Source of the DNA: Trichormus variabilis 0441
GTDB taxonomy: Bacteria > Cyanobacteriota > Cyanobacteriia > Cyanobacteriales > Nostocaceae
Direction of reading: 5' to 3'
Assembly (NCBI RefSeq): GCF_009856605.1
Contig: NZ_CP047242.1
Coordinates: 5,398,501 to 5,462,500 of the forward strand
DNA: 64,000 nt
Positions 18,448-28,461 of the stretch are shown here, piece by piece. A program made the translations under genes and the position numbers. Each line of letters begins with the position of its first letter. Position 1 is the first letter of the stretch. The notes below the pieces were generated by a model that worked only from the letters and a program-made list of their open reading frames with translations, was not told the DNA's origin and did no database searches.

Positions 18448-19188
18448 TTACTGATAGTTCACAATTCGGGCGAAACTTGCAGCTTCTAGACTTGCTCCGC
18501 CCACGAGAACGCCATCAATTTCTGGTTGAGCCATAATCTCGTCAATATTATTTGGTTTGACTGAGCCACCATATTGAATCGGCACATCAGGATTCTTCAA
18601 TTGGCTACGAATTAAGCCAATAACTCGATTAGCCTCTGTTGTTTCACAAGTGTCACCAGTACCAATTGCCCAAATTGGTTCATAAGCAATTACCAAATTC
18701 GTCTGATCGACATTTATGAGGTCTTTGTCTAGTTGGCTGACAATTAGTGATTCAGTTTCTCCAGAATCTCGCTGTTGTTTGGTTTCGCCTACACAAAGAA
18801 TCGGCGTTAACCCATACTTTTGAGCAGCTTGGAGACGTAAATTAACTGTCTCGTCTGTTTCCCCAAAAAATTGTCGTCGTTCACTATGACCGACAATGAC
18901 GTAACGGACACCAATTTCTGTCAACATTGGGCCAGAAATTTCACCAGTGTAGGCTCCATTTTCTGCCCAGTGGACGTTTTGCGCTCCGAGTTGTACAAGG
19001 CTACCATGTAGACTCTGAGACAAAATGGCCAGATCAGTGAAAGGAACGCAAAGCAGCACTTCCCGTTCTTGAGGTGTTTCCTCTAATGCAGGCAGAAATT
19101 CTTTTAAGAACTCTTGAGACTCTGCCTGGGTTTTGAACATTTTCCAGTTACCGGCAATAACTATTTTCCGCACAGGTGATTTAGTCAA
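18448..19188 (-). CDS. tpiA: Triosephosphate isomerase
   Basis: 246 aa TIM-barrel enzyme of glycolysis and the Calvin cycle. Seen: substrate Lys in [10 protein letters not shown], electrophile His in VIVGHSERR, catalytic Glu in [13 protein letters not shown], and the phosphate-binding loops ([19 protein letters not shown]). The ATG at 19188 gives [10 protein letters not shown]; a GTG six codons in would give the shorter form common in the family. Confidence 0.97.
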   Translation of the reverse strand: MTKSPVRKIVIAGNWKMFKTQAESQEFLKEFLPALEETPQEREVLLCVPFTDLAILSQSLHGSLVQLGAQNVHWAENGAYTGEISGPMLTEIGVRYVIVGHSERRQFFGETDETVNLRLQAAQKYGLTPILCVGETKQQRDSGETESLIVSQLDKDLINVDQTNLVIAYEPIWAIGTGDTCETTEANRVIGLIRSQLKNPDVPIQYGGSVKPNNIDEIMAQPEIDGVLVGGASLEAASFARIVNYQ

Positions 19189-19396
19189 GTTCCTAACGCT
19201 ACTAGATGCACTTTTCAGTTTATGACTTTTTGTTAGTCATTTAGTCATTAGTCATTAGTCATTTGTCCGTTGTCAATTGTCAGTTGGTACTCCCATCTGT
19301 TCTCCAGCTTGCTTATTTGCCGAATATCCTGCGAAAAATTACTAGGATGGAAAATAAAGCTAGTTTAAAAATTAAAATTTAAAATATAGAACTGAT

Positions 19397-20875
19397 ATGA
19401 CCTCGATATTACCCTTGCCTGATCCTCAACCAAGCGATGCAACCAATACGGATACAAGTTCTCTCAACTGGGAGGAAGAACTTGATAGTGCCATTTTTAG
19501 CTTTGAAGATATTCAAGCAGAACTCAACTATAAACAAGCACAATCGGCGCTGCGGAACTTAGTGGGCAATATTGACCTCAGTTCTCAGGAAAAGGCTGGC
19601 TTGGAGTCAGAAATAGCTGATTTAGAAACCATGTTGGGGAAGTTAGACAGCATGGTGGTACAAATCGCTGCTTTTGGCATGGTGGGACGAGGTAAATCTT
19701 CTTTACTGAATGCCTTGGTGGGGGAATCTGTATTTGAAACGGGGCCTTTACATGGTGTTACCCGTGCGGCTCAACGGGTCAATTGGCGGATTAGTGAAGA
19801 GGCGATTGGGGAAACAGAACGGGCTTTGCGTGTCACTTTACCATCGGTTGGGCGATCGCAGGTAGAGTTAATCGATACCCCTGGGTTAGATGAAATTGAT
19901 GGGGAAACCCGCACTGCTTTGGCGGAACAAATAGCCAAGCAAGCAGATTTAATTTTATTTGTGATTTCTGGCGACATGACCAAAATTGAGCATGAAGCCC
20001 TTTCTCAATTGCGAGAAGCAGGTAAACCCATAATTCTGGTGTTTAACAAGGTAGACCAGTATCCAGAAGCCGATAGGATGGCAATTTACCAGAAGATTCG
20101 GGATGAACGAGTGCGGGAATTACTCACACCCCTAGAGATTGTCATGGCAGCTGCATCACCACTGGTAAAAACTGCTGTGCGTCGTCCCGATGGCAGTAGG
20201 GGGGTGCAGGTGCGTACAGGTAACGCTCAAGTTGCTGAACTCCAGGTGAAGATTTTGGAGATTTTACAACGGGAGGGCAAGGCTTTAGTTGCATTAAATA
20301 CGATGCTGTTTGCCGATAATGTAAATGAGCAATTGGTGCAGCGTAAATTGATGATTCGGGAGCAGAACGCGAATCAGTTGATTTGGAAAGCCGTCATGAC
20401 TAAAGCAGTGGCGATCGCTCTCAATCCTGTGACTGTGGTAGATATACTGAGTAGTATAGTAATTGATGTTTCTCTTATTTTAGGTTTGTCTAAACTCTAC
20501 GGCATTCCCATGACGGAAGCGGGTGCTGTGCAGTTACTACAAAAAATCGCCTTGAGTATGGGGGGTATTGGTGTTAGTGAGTTACTGGCAAACTTGGGAT
20601 TAAGTGGGTTAAAAACTTTACTGGGAATTTCCGCCACAGCTACAGCCGGTGTCGCCATCGGCCCTTATATCTCCGTCGCACTAACTCAAGCCGGGGTGGC
20701 TGGTGTGTCTTCCTACGCTATTGGGCAAGTCACCACAGTTTATTTAGCCAATGGGGCGACATGGGGGCCAGACGGGCCGAAAGCCGTAATTAACCGGATT
20801 TTGTCTACCCTGGATGAAAATTCCATTCTCAATCGCATCAAGGATGAATTGCAGGTAAAACTCCGTAGAGAATAA
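19397..20875 (+). CDS. Era-like GTPase with C-terminal DUF697-type membrane domain
   Basis: 492 aa. The G domain carries G1 (GMVGRGKSS, 94-102), G3 (DTPGLDE, from 160) and G4 (NKVDQ). After ~residue 300 come several hydrophobic or glycine-rich helices (VVDILSSIVIDVSLILGL, GVAIGPYISVALTQAGVAGVSSYAIG) matching the DUF697 membrane-associated domain of cyanobacterial GTP-binding proteins. It probably acts at a membrane; the specific process is unknown. The start ATG gives an acidic N-terminal tail. Confidence 0.85.
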   Translation: MTSILPLPDPQPSDATNTDTSSLNWEEELDSAIFSFEDIQAELNYKQAQSALRNLVGNIDLSSQEKAGLESEIADLETMLGKLDSMVVQIAAFGMVGRGKSSLLNALVGESVFETGPLHGVTRAAQRVNWRISEEAIGETERALRVTLPSVGRSQVELIDTPGLDEIDGETRTALAEQIAKQADLILFVISGDMTKIEHEALSQLREAGKPIILVFNKVDQYPEADRMAIYQKIRDERVRELLTPLEIVMAAASPLVKTAVRRPDGSRGVQVRTGNAQVAELQVKILEILQREGKALVALNTMLFADNVNEQLVQRKLMIREQNANQLIWKAVMTKAVAIALNPVTVVDILSSIVIDVSLILGLSKLYGIPMTEAGAVQLLQKIALSMGGIGVSELLANLGLSGLKTLLGISATATAGVAIGPYISVALTQAGVAGVSSYAIGQVTTVYLANGATWGPDGPKAVINRILSTLDENSILNRIKDELQVKLRRE

Positions 20876-20942
20876 GTTGTAAGGCTTTAGCCTTTTCTTT
20901 AGGACTAAAGTCCTTACTACAAACTTGAATTATGACATCGAC

Positions 20943-21326
20943 TCAAGGCCCCACCCTTGTTACTCGCATACAGCCGCGACCATCGTTATAAACTTGGAAA
21001 ATGGGATACTGATCTGAGCGGACTAACAAACCGACATACTGAGATGCACTCATAGCACTATCACAAATAGTTGTTGGCTCACCAGAGCGGAATGCACGAT
21101 CTGACCAAGTACACTGGCCGGGAGATATGCCTTGGGGTGCTGCGCCTGGCACCGCTTGGAAACCAATTCGCACACCGTTGCTGCCATTATTGCGTATAGA
21201 TAATGTACCACCACCACGACAGGTTAATGGGTAGCTTTGTTGAGCGGAGGCAGTATTTATCGGTAGAGTCGGGGTTAAAATAGTAACTACAGCAGTAATT
21301 TTAAGTAAATTAGAAAATACTTTCAT
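20943..21326 (-). CDS. Small secreted protein of unknown function
   Basis: 127 aa starting MKVFSNLLK, with a clear signal peptide (hydrophobic core ITAVVTILTPTLP, probable cleavage after NTASA). The mature part has four Cys residues (LTCRGGG, GQCTWS, TICDSA, GRGCMR) that could form two disulfides. An AGGAG sequence 7 nt before the ATG at 21326 fixes the start, so in-frame codons upstream of it are ignored. I do not recognise a characterised family. Confidence 0.75.
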   Translation of the reverse strand: MKVFSNLLKITAVVTILTPTLPINTASAQQSYPLTCRGGGTLSIRNNGSNGVRIGFQAVPGAAPQGISPGQCTWSDRAFRSGEPTTICDSAMSASQYVGLLVRSDQYPIFQVYNDGRGCMRVTRVGP

Positions 21327-21513
21327 CTTTCGACTCCTAGAAATTGATGGGAGAGTAAGACCAAATTGCTCTTCCAATGACTCTTAGGTTTGATGAAAAA
21401 TTTTTATGCAGTCTTTTGGATAAAAACTATGATGCTTTTAGCTAAAACATCATGACAGATCCAATTAATACACTGAGTCGTTTTTTACTATGAGAATTTA
21501 ACTACTGATAAAT

Positions 21514-22167
21514 TTAAATATTCTCCCTTACCCACTTTCTAAATGCCCTCAGCGCTGGGCTTCTGCCTAAAGTGCGACTTTGTTCAACAAACTTGGGAAT
21601 TGCTTCTACAATTGGCAAGTTAGGAAAATTGGGACTAATTGCAGACTCGATATATTTACCATCCTGAAAAACATTAATTTGTAGCTTTCCTGTCTCATAT
21701 CTCCACAATTCAGGAACTTGTAATGCTTCATAAGCATCAAGTTGGGTTTTAGAAGTAACATCAACTTCAATAACTAAATCAGGTGGAGGATCAACCGTTA
21801 AATCGATTCGCTCTTTACCTATCATCTGAGCATAATTTTGAATATAAAAGGAATCATCTGGCTCTATACCAAAACGCATATCTTCACGTTTAAAGGTAGT
21901 TGAGCCAAAGGATTCACAATCAATTTCTAACTCTTCCAAGATAATTTTTACCAAATCCCCAATGATGACTTTGGCTACCTCATACTTAGGTAACGGCATT
22001 CTCATCTCCAATGTTCCTTGACTGTAAGCCAACCGAGTTGCCCGATGGTCGCCTAGTTCCGCGAGAATTGCTTCAAATTCTTGCCAGCTAACATTGTGGA
22101 GTCTAACTCTATGTCCCGGTGGCACACTTAATTGTCTGAATTGAAGTGTTACCATAATCAATATCAA
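21514..22167 (-). CDS. Uma2-family (DUF820) PD-(D/E)XK nuclease-like protein
   Basis: 217 aa. The nuclease-like core is visible as GIEPDDSFYIQN followed by PPPDLVIEVDVTSKTQ (E-x-D...K) and the YEALQVPELWRYE block. Uma2 proteins are extremely abundant in cyanobacteria and their role is not established. A second member lies at 58612. Internal ATG at 22155 (MVTLQF) is an alternative start. Confidence 0.85.
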   Translation of the reverse strand: MILIMVTLQFRQLSVPPGHRVRLHNVSWQEFEAILAELGDHRATRLAYSQGTLEMRMPLPKYEVAKVIIGDLVKIILEELEIDCESFGSTTFKREDMRFGIEPDDSFYIQNYAQMIGKERIDLTVDPPPDLVIEVDVTSKTQLDAYEALQVPELWRYETGKLQINVFQDGKYIESAISPNFPNLPIVEAIPKFVEQSRTLGRSPALRAFRKWVRENI

Positions 22168-22393
22168 ACTAAGAACATATAAGGTTATGGTAGCAGTAAA
22201 AAAGAAAATATTAACAGATATTTAATTCTTTTAAAATATGCTGTTGAAATTTTGTTAAACCATGTTTTTTAATTGTGTAATATCCATTATAAATAGTAGT
22301 TTCTAATCAGCAATAGCTCATAGATAATTGTTGTTTAAGATTGCCGATTAGCAATCACCACAGATGTTTTAATTATCCAAACGGTCATGACGT

Positions 22394-22428
22394 GAAAAAA
22401 ATTGGAGTGATAAATATTACCACTCCAA
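22394..22428 (-). terminator. Intrinsic terminator of the EF-G-like gene
   Basis: On the minus strand, TTGGAGTG / CACTCCAA stem followed by seven T, 35 nt after the stop codon at 22463. Confidence 0.85.
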
Positions 22429-22462
22429 GATTCTGAATAGAGGAGACATTTGTTAACTGATA

Positions 22463-24505
22463 CTACTTGCCATTGCCGTTACTACCATTACCGTTACTAG
22501 CAAGTACGCGTTCAGCAAGCTTTTCTGGGACTTCTTGTAGGTGGTCATAAGCCCAATGGAAATAACCAACGCCGAGGGTGAGCGATCGCAGTTCTACAAT
22601 AAAGTTCTGCATCTCGGCTTGTGGTAGGTAAGCAGAAATATTATCCCAACCTTGCCAATCTTGTCTGCCTTCGTAGCCCAAGATTTGCCCCCGTCTACCA
22701 CTCAACAATTGCAGTACCTTAGAGGTAAATTCGCTTGGTGTGGTCACTTCTACCCGCAGAATCGGCTCTAATAAGGTGGGTTGGGCTTGGGGTATGCCTG
22801 TTTGCATAGCTAAACGGGCGGCTTGCTTGAAGGCTTGTTCGGAACTATCAACGGTGTGATAGGAACCATTTGTTAATGTCACCGCTACATCCACCACAGG
22901 GAAGCCCAAAGGCCCGTGTACAAGGAATTCCCGCACACCCATTTCTACCCCAGGAATATACTGTCTAGGCACTACACCGCCAACAATGCTTTCCTTGAAG
23001 TTGAAGCCTTCACCCCGTGGTAGGGGTTTGATATCCAAGAACACATCACCGAACTGTCCATGACCACCGCTTTGATGTTTGTAGCGTCCATGTACTGAGG
23101 TAACTGGTTTACGGATGGTTTCTTTATAAGGTACTTGTGGCAGGTGGGTAGACATGGGCAAGTTATATTTGCGGCGCAGTCTATCCAGGGCGACTTGCAA
23201 ATGAATCTCGCCTTGTCCCCACAAAATCACTTCATGGGTGTCACCGTGTTGTTCCCAAGCTAGAGAGGGGTCTTCTTCTAAGAGTTTGCTGATAGCACTA
23301 CTGAGTTTTACTTCATCGTTGCGCTTTTCTGGGGTGATGGCGAGGGCGTAAACTGGCTCTAATTGTTGGGCTTTGGGTAATTCTATTGACTGTTCTGTGG
23401 AGATGGTATCCCCGGTTTTAATTCCTTCTAAACGACTGAGGGCAACAATTTCACCTGCACCGACTTCGTTCACCGACTGCTGTTGTTGTCCCATGAGGTG
23501 ATAAATTCCCCCAGCGCGCACGCCGTTGAGGACGATACCATCGGTTAATTTGCCTTGCCAAACCCGCACGAGGGAGAGTTTGCCACCTTGGGGTGTGTAA
23601 TAGGTTTTTAAGACTTGGGCTATGGGTGTATTACTAGCTTTACCTTTGAGGCGACGGGCGGCGGTGGTTTCTGGTTCGGGGGCTTCCCTGAGTAAAGCTT
23701 CTAATAAAGGTCTGACACCATAATCTTGTTCAGCGACACCAAAGAAGACGGGGACTACTAAATCAGCCCCTAATTCCATTTTTAAATCTTTGAGGATTTC
23801 TTCTTGGGGTGGTTCAATATCTTCTAAAAGTTCTTCCAATAAGTGGTCATCAAAATTTGCTAGGGCTTCGAGCATTTCTGCCCGTGCGGTATGTTCTTCT
23901 TGTTTGAGATGTTCAGGGAAGGGAATGGGGTCAGCTGGTGCGCCGGGATGATATTGATAGGCTTGTTCACTCACCATGTCGATAAAGCCGGTGAGTTGTT
24001 CCCCTGCCATGATGGGGTATTGGTGCGCTACTAAGGGACGACTGGAAACTGCTTTGAGGGCGTGTAATGTTTCGAGGACATGAATGTTTGCTCGATCCAT
24101 TTTATTCACAAAGACAAGATGGGGAATTTCCCAATCGTCTAGGAATTTAAATAGAGGAGCAAGGGTGAGGACTCTTTCACGTATTGGTTCGCAGACTACA
24201 ATTGCCGCATCAACACCCATTAAAGCGTTATATGTTTCTTGGGTAAATTCAACGCTACCCGGACAGTCTATAAAAGTAAAACGAATGTCGTTATACTCAG
24301 CGCAGGCGGTGCTGATTTCTACGCTCATGTGGCGATCATGTGATTCACTCGCACTATCCCCAACTGTGTTACTATCCTTAACGCTGCCTTTGCGAGAAAT
24401 CGCTCCTGTGACAAATAATAAGCTTTCTAGTAAAGTTGTTTTTCCACTTAAATAAGGGCCGACAATGGCAACATTCCGCGAACCTAATCTGACTTTTTCG
24501 CTCAT
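22463..24505 (-). CDS. Elongation factor G-like translational GTPase (divergent paralogue)
   Basis: 680 aa with all EF-G domains in order: G domain, domain II (TPQGGKLSLVRVWQG...), domain IV (GRYKHQSGGHGQFGDVFLDIKP) and domain V (LRVEVTTPSEFTSKVLQLLSGRRGQILG). G1 is GPYLSGKTT (16-24) rather than the usual AHxDAGKTT. G3 is DCPGSVEF (80-87) rather than DTPGHxDF, so the His that positions the attacking water is Ser84 here. NKMD (134-137) is normal. It belongs to the cyanobacterial EF-G-like group whose role is not settled. It ends in a GNGSNGNGK tail. Confidence 0.88.
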   Translation of the reverse strand: MSEKVRLGSRNVAIVGPYLSGKTTLLESLLFVTGAISRKGSVKDSNTVGDSASESHDRHMSVEISTACAEYNDIRFTFIDCPGSVEFTQETYNALMGVDAAIVVCEPIRERVLTLAPLFKFLDDWEIPHLVFVNKMDRANIHVLETLHALKAVSSRPLVAHQYPIMAGEQLTGFIDMVSEQAYQYHPGAPADPIPFPEHLKQEEHTARAEMLEALANFDDHLLEELLEDIEPPQEEILKDLKMELGADLVVPVFFGVAEQDYGVRPLLEALLREAPEPETTAARRLKGKASNTPIAQVLKTYYTPQGGKLSLVRVWQGKLTDGIVLNGVRAGGIYHLMGQQQQSVNEVGAGEIVALSRLEGIKTGDTISTEQSIELPKAQQLEPVYALAITPEKRNDEVKLSSAISKLLEEDPSLAWEQHGDTHEVILWGQGEIHLQVALDRLRRKYNLPMSTHLPQVPYKETIRKPVTSVHGRYKHQSGGHGQFGDVFLDIKPLPRGEGFNFKESIVGGVVPRQYIPGVEMGVREFLVHGPLGFPVVDVAVTLTNGSYHTVDSSEQAFKQAARLAMQTGIPQAQPTLLEPILRVEVTTPSEFTSKVLQLLSGRRGQILGYEGRQDWQGWDNISAYLPQAEMQNFIVELRSLTLGVGYFHWAYDHLQEVPEKLAERVLASNGNGSNGNGK

Positions 24506-24771
24506 AAAACCTCCCTTGCGGTAAGTCTCAATACCGCATTGCCCTGTTTTTTCAAAGATGAATAATCCGAGAATTACCCTCTCTTTAATTTGTTATTATC
24601 CTTCCTTTAATCAATGATGAAAAAAATTGTAGCCTGTCGTAAGATTTACTTTAAGAAACGTTAAGCGATACAAACTTTAATGCAGAATCTAAAATTTTTG
24701 TTAAAACGTAATTTTGAATGTCAGTTTATTTGAAGTAAAGATAACGGAAATTGTTGTGAGTTAGCCCATCA

Positions 24772-25707
24772 ATGAGATTACCATTCTATAAATATCGCAT
24801 AGTAGCGTTGCTGAGTTTGATATTACTAGGTGAATGCTTGACACCAGCCAACGCAACTATCCCCGCCATCCCCAAACTATTAGCACAATATAGTCTTCCT
24901 ACAGCCCCAACCTTATTAAATCAGGGATTACAGGCAATTCAAGCTGGGAGAATCCAAGATGCGATCGCCGCTTTTCAATCAGCCATTCAGTTAGATCCTA
25001 ACCTAGCCGCAGCTCACTACAATCTGGGTTTAGCCCTGCGACAAACCGGACAATTACAGCCAGCCGCCGACGCATTTTATCGCGCTACTCAAAGTGACCC
25101 CAATTTTGCTTTAGCCTTTGCTAATTTAGGCGGCTCATTATTAGAAGGTAATAATTTACAACAAGCAAACGACTATTTGCAACGTGCATTGGAATTAGAA
25201 CCCAGGCTGGGTTTTGCACATTATAACTTGGGTTTGGTGAGGCAGCAGCAACAAAATTGGGAAGGAGCGATCGCCTCATTTCAAAAAGCAGTAGAATTGA
25301 GTAAAAATGCACCTGAGCCTCATTATTATCTAGGACTTTGTTATTTACAATTAGGTAAATTAGATGAGGCAAAAAATGCTTTTAATCAAGCTATAAAAAT
25401 CAACCCACGATACTCCGAAGCTCATTATAATTTGGGCGTTATCTTATTTAATCAAGGCAACTCCCAAGAAGCATTAATAGCCTTTAGAAATTCGGCCGAA
25501 GCTAATCCTAATTATCCCAATGCTTATTACGGTGCAGGATTAGTTTTCACCCAATTAAATCAATATAGTGAAGCGGCGAAAGTATTTAATCACGCCAGGA
25601 ATTTATATAATACCCAAGGTAATCCTCAATGGGCAAAAAATTCTGAACAATTGTTACAACAAGTACAAAATTTAAATTCCGTACCACGCGGAGGTAATAA
25701 TAATTAA
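24772..25707 (+). CDS. Exported TPR-repeat protein
   Basis: 311 aa. A hydrophobic N-terminus (VALLSLILLGECLTPANA) looks like a signal peptide. From ~residue 45 there are about seven tetratricopeptide repeats of the AAHYNLGLALRQTGQLQPAADAFYRA type. Such proteins are protein-protein interaction scaffolds; the partner is unknown. PsiE-like gene follows after 64 bp on the same strand. Confidence 0.87.
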   Translation: MRLPFYKYRIVALLSLILLGECLTPANATIPAIPKLLAQYSLPTAPTLLNQGLQAIQAGRIQDAIAAFQSAIQLDPNLAAAHYNLGLALRQTGQLQPAADAFYRATQSDPNFALAFANLGGSLLEGNNLQQANDYLQRALELEPRLGFAHYNLGLVRQQQQNWEGAIASFQKAVELSKNAPEPHYYLGLCYLQLGKLDEAKNAFNQAIKINPRYSEAHYNLGVILFNQGNSQEALIAFRNSAEANPNYPNAYYGAGLVFTQLNQYSEAAKVFNHARNLYNTQGNPQWAKNSEQLLQQVQNLNSVPRGGNNN

Positions 25708-25771
25708 CCTACGCTAAAAATAAAATATGGGGTGAAATAACTAATGTCGTCGCAAATTAACCCCTCTTGAC

Positions 25772-26332
25772 ATGAACAATAAAATACAAAAGCGTACCAA
25801 GAGTAGATTTCTATTTTGCGATCGCTGGTTAGATCGCCATGCTATTGTTCGTAATATGGAAGCTTTTCAAGATTTATTAGTCATAATCTTGTGTTTAGCT
25901 TTATTTGCCGTGATGTTAATCCAGTTGTGGGGCATATTTGTTGCCATCACACAGTCACTAGACTATAAACACATAACGGCAAAAATGCTATTTATCTTGA
26001 TTTTGGTCGAATTATTTAGACTATTAATGGTCTACTTGCAAGAGCATAGCATTGCTGTAGGTGTAGCTGTAGAAGTGGCAATTGTATCAGTACTACGAGA
26101 AGTAGTTGTTCACGGCGCACTAGAAATTTCTGCAATTCAGACAGGTGCAATTTGTGGTTTATTATTTATCCTGGGTGCATTACTGATAGTTTGTGCCAAA
26201 ACACCACACATGGATTGCATTAGTGCAAATACAAAAATGTGTCCGATTTTTTATCAAGGGCGTAAAGAAAAAGAAACAGATTTTGAATTTCAATATTCGC
26301 GCCGTTGTGACAAAAATCAACCTTTGGGGTAA
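25772..26332 (+). CDS. PsiE-family membrane protein
   Basis: 186 aa with four hydrophobic segments (LLVIILCLALFAVMLIQLW; MLFILILVELFRLLMVYL; a V-rich segment near 95-110; IQTGAICGLLFILGALLIVCA) and the family block VEVAIVSVLREVVVHG. It resembles phosphate-starvation-inducible PsiE proteins. The hydrophilic C-terminal ~45 residues, with four Cys, are not part of the usual family core. Confidence 0.8.
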   Translation: MNNKIQKRTKSRFLFCDRWLDRHAIVRNMEAFQDLLVIILCLALFAVMLIQLWGIFVAITQSLDYKHITAKMLFILILVELFRLLMVYLQEHSIAVGVAVEVAIVSVLREVVVHGALEISAIQTGAICGLLFILGALLIVCAKTPHMDCISANTKMCPIFYQGRKEKETDFEFQYSRRCDKNQPLG

Positions 26333-26419
26333 TTGGAAATCAAAAATCTCACGCATAGACACAAAAACCCAAATAAAAACTCTGCGCCTCCGCGCCTCTG
26401 CGTGAGATAGCCTACCCTA

Positions 26420-27397
26420 CTACAACCAACGCGCAGCATCTTTAGCGTGATAGGTTAAAATCAAGTCAGCACCAGCACGCTTAAACCCAGTCAGAGTTTC
26501 CATAACTACACGCTGTTCATCAATCCAACCATTCAGCGCCGCAGCTTTCACCATCGAATATTCACCAGATACATTGTAAGCAGCCACAGGTAAATTACTG
26601 GCTTCCTTCACCCGCCAGATAATGTCCATGTAAGCCAAAGCCGGCTTCACCATCAACATATCAGCCCCTTCAGCAATATCTAGTTCAATTTCTTTGATGG
26701 CTTCGCGGGAGTTCCCAGGGTCCATTTGGTAGGTTCTGCGATCGCCAAATTGTGGTGTAGAATCTGCTGCATCCCTAAATGGGCCATAATAAGCTGAAGC
26801 ATACTTAGCAGCATAGGACAAAATTGGCGTGTCTTGAAATCCAGCCTCATCTAAACCAGCGCGAATTGCCTGCACAAAGCCATCCATCATCCCGGAAGGC
26901 GCGATAATATCCGCACCAGCTTTGGCTTGGGAAACTGCGGTTTTCTTCAATAGTTCTAAAGTAGGGTCATTTAATACTCTTCCTGTCAAATCACCCACTT
27001 GCAAATAACCGCAATGACCGTGACTGGTATACTCACATAAACAAGTATCCGCAATCACAATTAAATCAGGTACGGCTGATTTCACCGCAGTCGCCGCCTT
27101 CTGGACAATACCGCAATCATGCCAAGCACCTGTGGCATCTGTATCCTTATCTGCGGGAATACCAAACAAAATAATTGCCGGAATGCCTAAATCGTAAACT
27201 TCTTTTGCCTCTTCGACAATTTTATCTACCGATAGTTGATAGACTCCAGGCATAGATTTTACTTCATTGGCAATTCCTTCACCTGGGACAGCAAACAACG
27301 GGTAAATCAAATCATTGGTAGTCAATACAGTCTCACGTACCATGCGGCGTAATTGGGGATGGGTACGTAAACGACGAGGGCGATGTGTTGGAAACAT
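26420..27397 (-). CDS. hemB: Delta-aminolevulinic acid dehydratase (porphobilinogen synthase)
   Basis: 325 aa, second step of tetrapyrrole synthesis, supplying haem, chlorophyll and phycobilins. Active-site lysines are in SYAAKYAS and [10 protein letters not shown]. The metal loop reads [14 protein letters not shown] (C119, C121, C129), the Cys-rich zinc type, unlike the Asp-rich loop of plant plastid enzymes. The ATG at 27397 ([14 protein letters not shown]) matches the family start; twelve upstream in-frame codons are not conserved. Confidence 0.96.
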   Translation of the reverse strand: MFPTHRPRRLRTHPQLRRMVRETVLTTNDLIYPLFAVPGEGIANEVKSMPGVYQLSVDKIVEEAKEVYDLGIPAIILFGIPADKDTDATGAWHDCGIVQKAATAVKSAVPDLIVIADTCLCEYTSHGHCGYLQVGDLTGRVLNDPTLELLKKTAVSQAKAGADIIAPSGMMDGFVQAIRAGLDEAGFQDTPILSYAAKYASAYYGPFRDAADSTPQFGDRRTYQMDPGNSREAIKEIELDIAEGADMLMVKPALAYMDIIWRVKEASNLPVAAYNVSGEYSMVKAAALNGWIDEQRVVMETLTGFKRAGADLILTYHAKDAARWL

Positions 27398-27689
27398 AAA
27401 CTTTTGTAAAGAATAACAATGGTATGGACACAAAACAAAGCGTCACAAAAGTCTGACGAAACTCCGTTGTTGTCGGACAGACTACAAAAAGTGCTTAACT
27501 GTCCTTTGCCCTACTCTGCTTCAAGTTGTGGGGCAATTTTGTATTTTACCTTGCTGTTGCGTGTTAGTTGTCAGTTGTCAGTGTTGTGGATGGGAATTTT
27601 TCCATTCGGTAGGCATCTGTATTACATCTCGAAAATCGAGAAGTTTGAAAATTTTATTTGTTAATAATCAGACAATTGAGATTTGACGA

Positions 27690-27713
27690 AATAGGCGATC
27701 GCCTATTTTTAAA
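27690..27713. terminator. HIP1-centred bidirectional hairpin with T run
   Basis: AAATAGGCGATCGCCTATTTTT: perfect palindrome with a HIP1 octamer at its centre and T runs on both strands. It has the form of a bidirectional terminator. Confidence 0.5.
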
Positions 27714-27824
27714 TTCTCAATTTTTAGGATACATTTATGATAATTTTTATTAAAAAAATTGTATGCCAACAAGAAACGAAGGAAGCAGACAGCTACCTTT
27801 GAGGGCAAACATCACCTAAAAATC

Positions 27825-27903
27825 CAGCAAAGCTAAACTGTAATTATCATTCCATAAAACTACGGGTTAATGAGCAACTGATTTGCTGATTTAGCTTTTT
27901 TTT
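27825..27903 (+). ncRNA. Candidate structured RNA with interleaved complementary segments and T8
   Basis: CAGCAAA (27825-27831) and GCTAAA (27832-27837) are complementary to TTTGCTG (27882-27888) and TTTAGC (27890-27895). The order is not nested, so the two stems form either a pseudoknot or mutually exclusive hairpins. The second stem ends in a run of T. No gene follows for 560 bp. Speculative. Confidence 0.25.
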
Positions 27904-28461
27904 AAACACCATTAAAGCTTTTTGAGTTCTCTGAGAGAATATTTGAAAAGTTATGAATGATAATAAAGACCCCTCTCCAAACCTCTCCCCGAAGCGGAGA
28001 GAGGCTTTGAAACCCCCATTCCCTTGTAGGGAAGGGGGGCTAGGGGGTTTAGGTTCTTAAGATTTTGATGTTTAAAATAATACTTTTCAAACAACCTCTG
28101 AGAACTTATACCAATTCTCTATGAAGCACCGAATAAGTGATGTAGAGATGTTGCATGGAACGTCTCTACAGTCCAGAATCAAGCACATCTTCATTCAGAA
28201 ACGGTATTACACACGAAAACGAAATATCAAGTGTTGGGACAAATATGTAGGGTATTAATATTTAAAACCCCTACACCCCTACACCCCTACACCCAGTCTC
28301 AAAACACAACCTGCTTGGGTAAGCCCCATCAGCTATTCTGCTTTTAATTTTTAATTCCGAGCAAAGCGACGTGACGAGCATCGTTGTTTTAAGATGAAAA
28401 GACTCGCTAAAGTAGAAAAAAAATTAAGTTAAGTTACATAACGAGGAAGTTAATACAATTT

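Larger units (their letters stand above)
27398..28461. other. Long intergenic region hemB / prfC
   Basis: 1,064 bp between divergent genes and without a credible CDS. Contents in order: a HIP1-centred hairpin with T run (27690-27713), the pseudoknot/switch-like candidate (27825-27903), a CTCTCCCC...GGAGAGAG palindrome (27968-28055), an AGAGATGTTGCATGGAACGTCTCT palindrome family copy (28146-28170), and an ACACCCCT repeat ending in ACACCCAGTCTCAA (28258-28330). Confidence 0.6.

Noticed and set aside
25121..25372. 83-codon minus-strand frame
   Set aside because: Antisense to TPR repeats.
27419..27664. 81-codon plus-strand frame upstream of hemB
   Set aside because: Overlaps the hemB promoter region and heptamers; no family resemblance.
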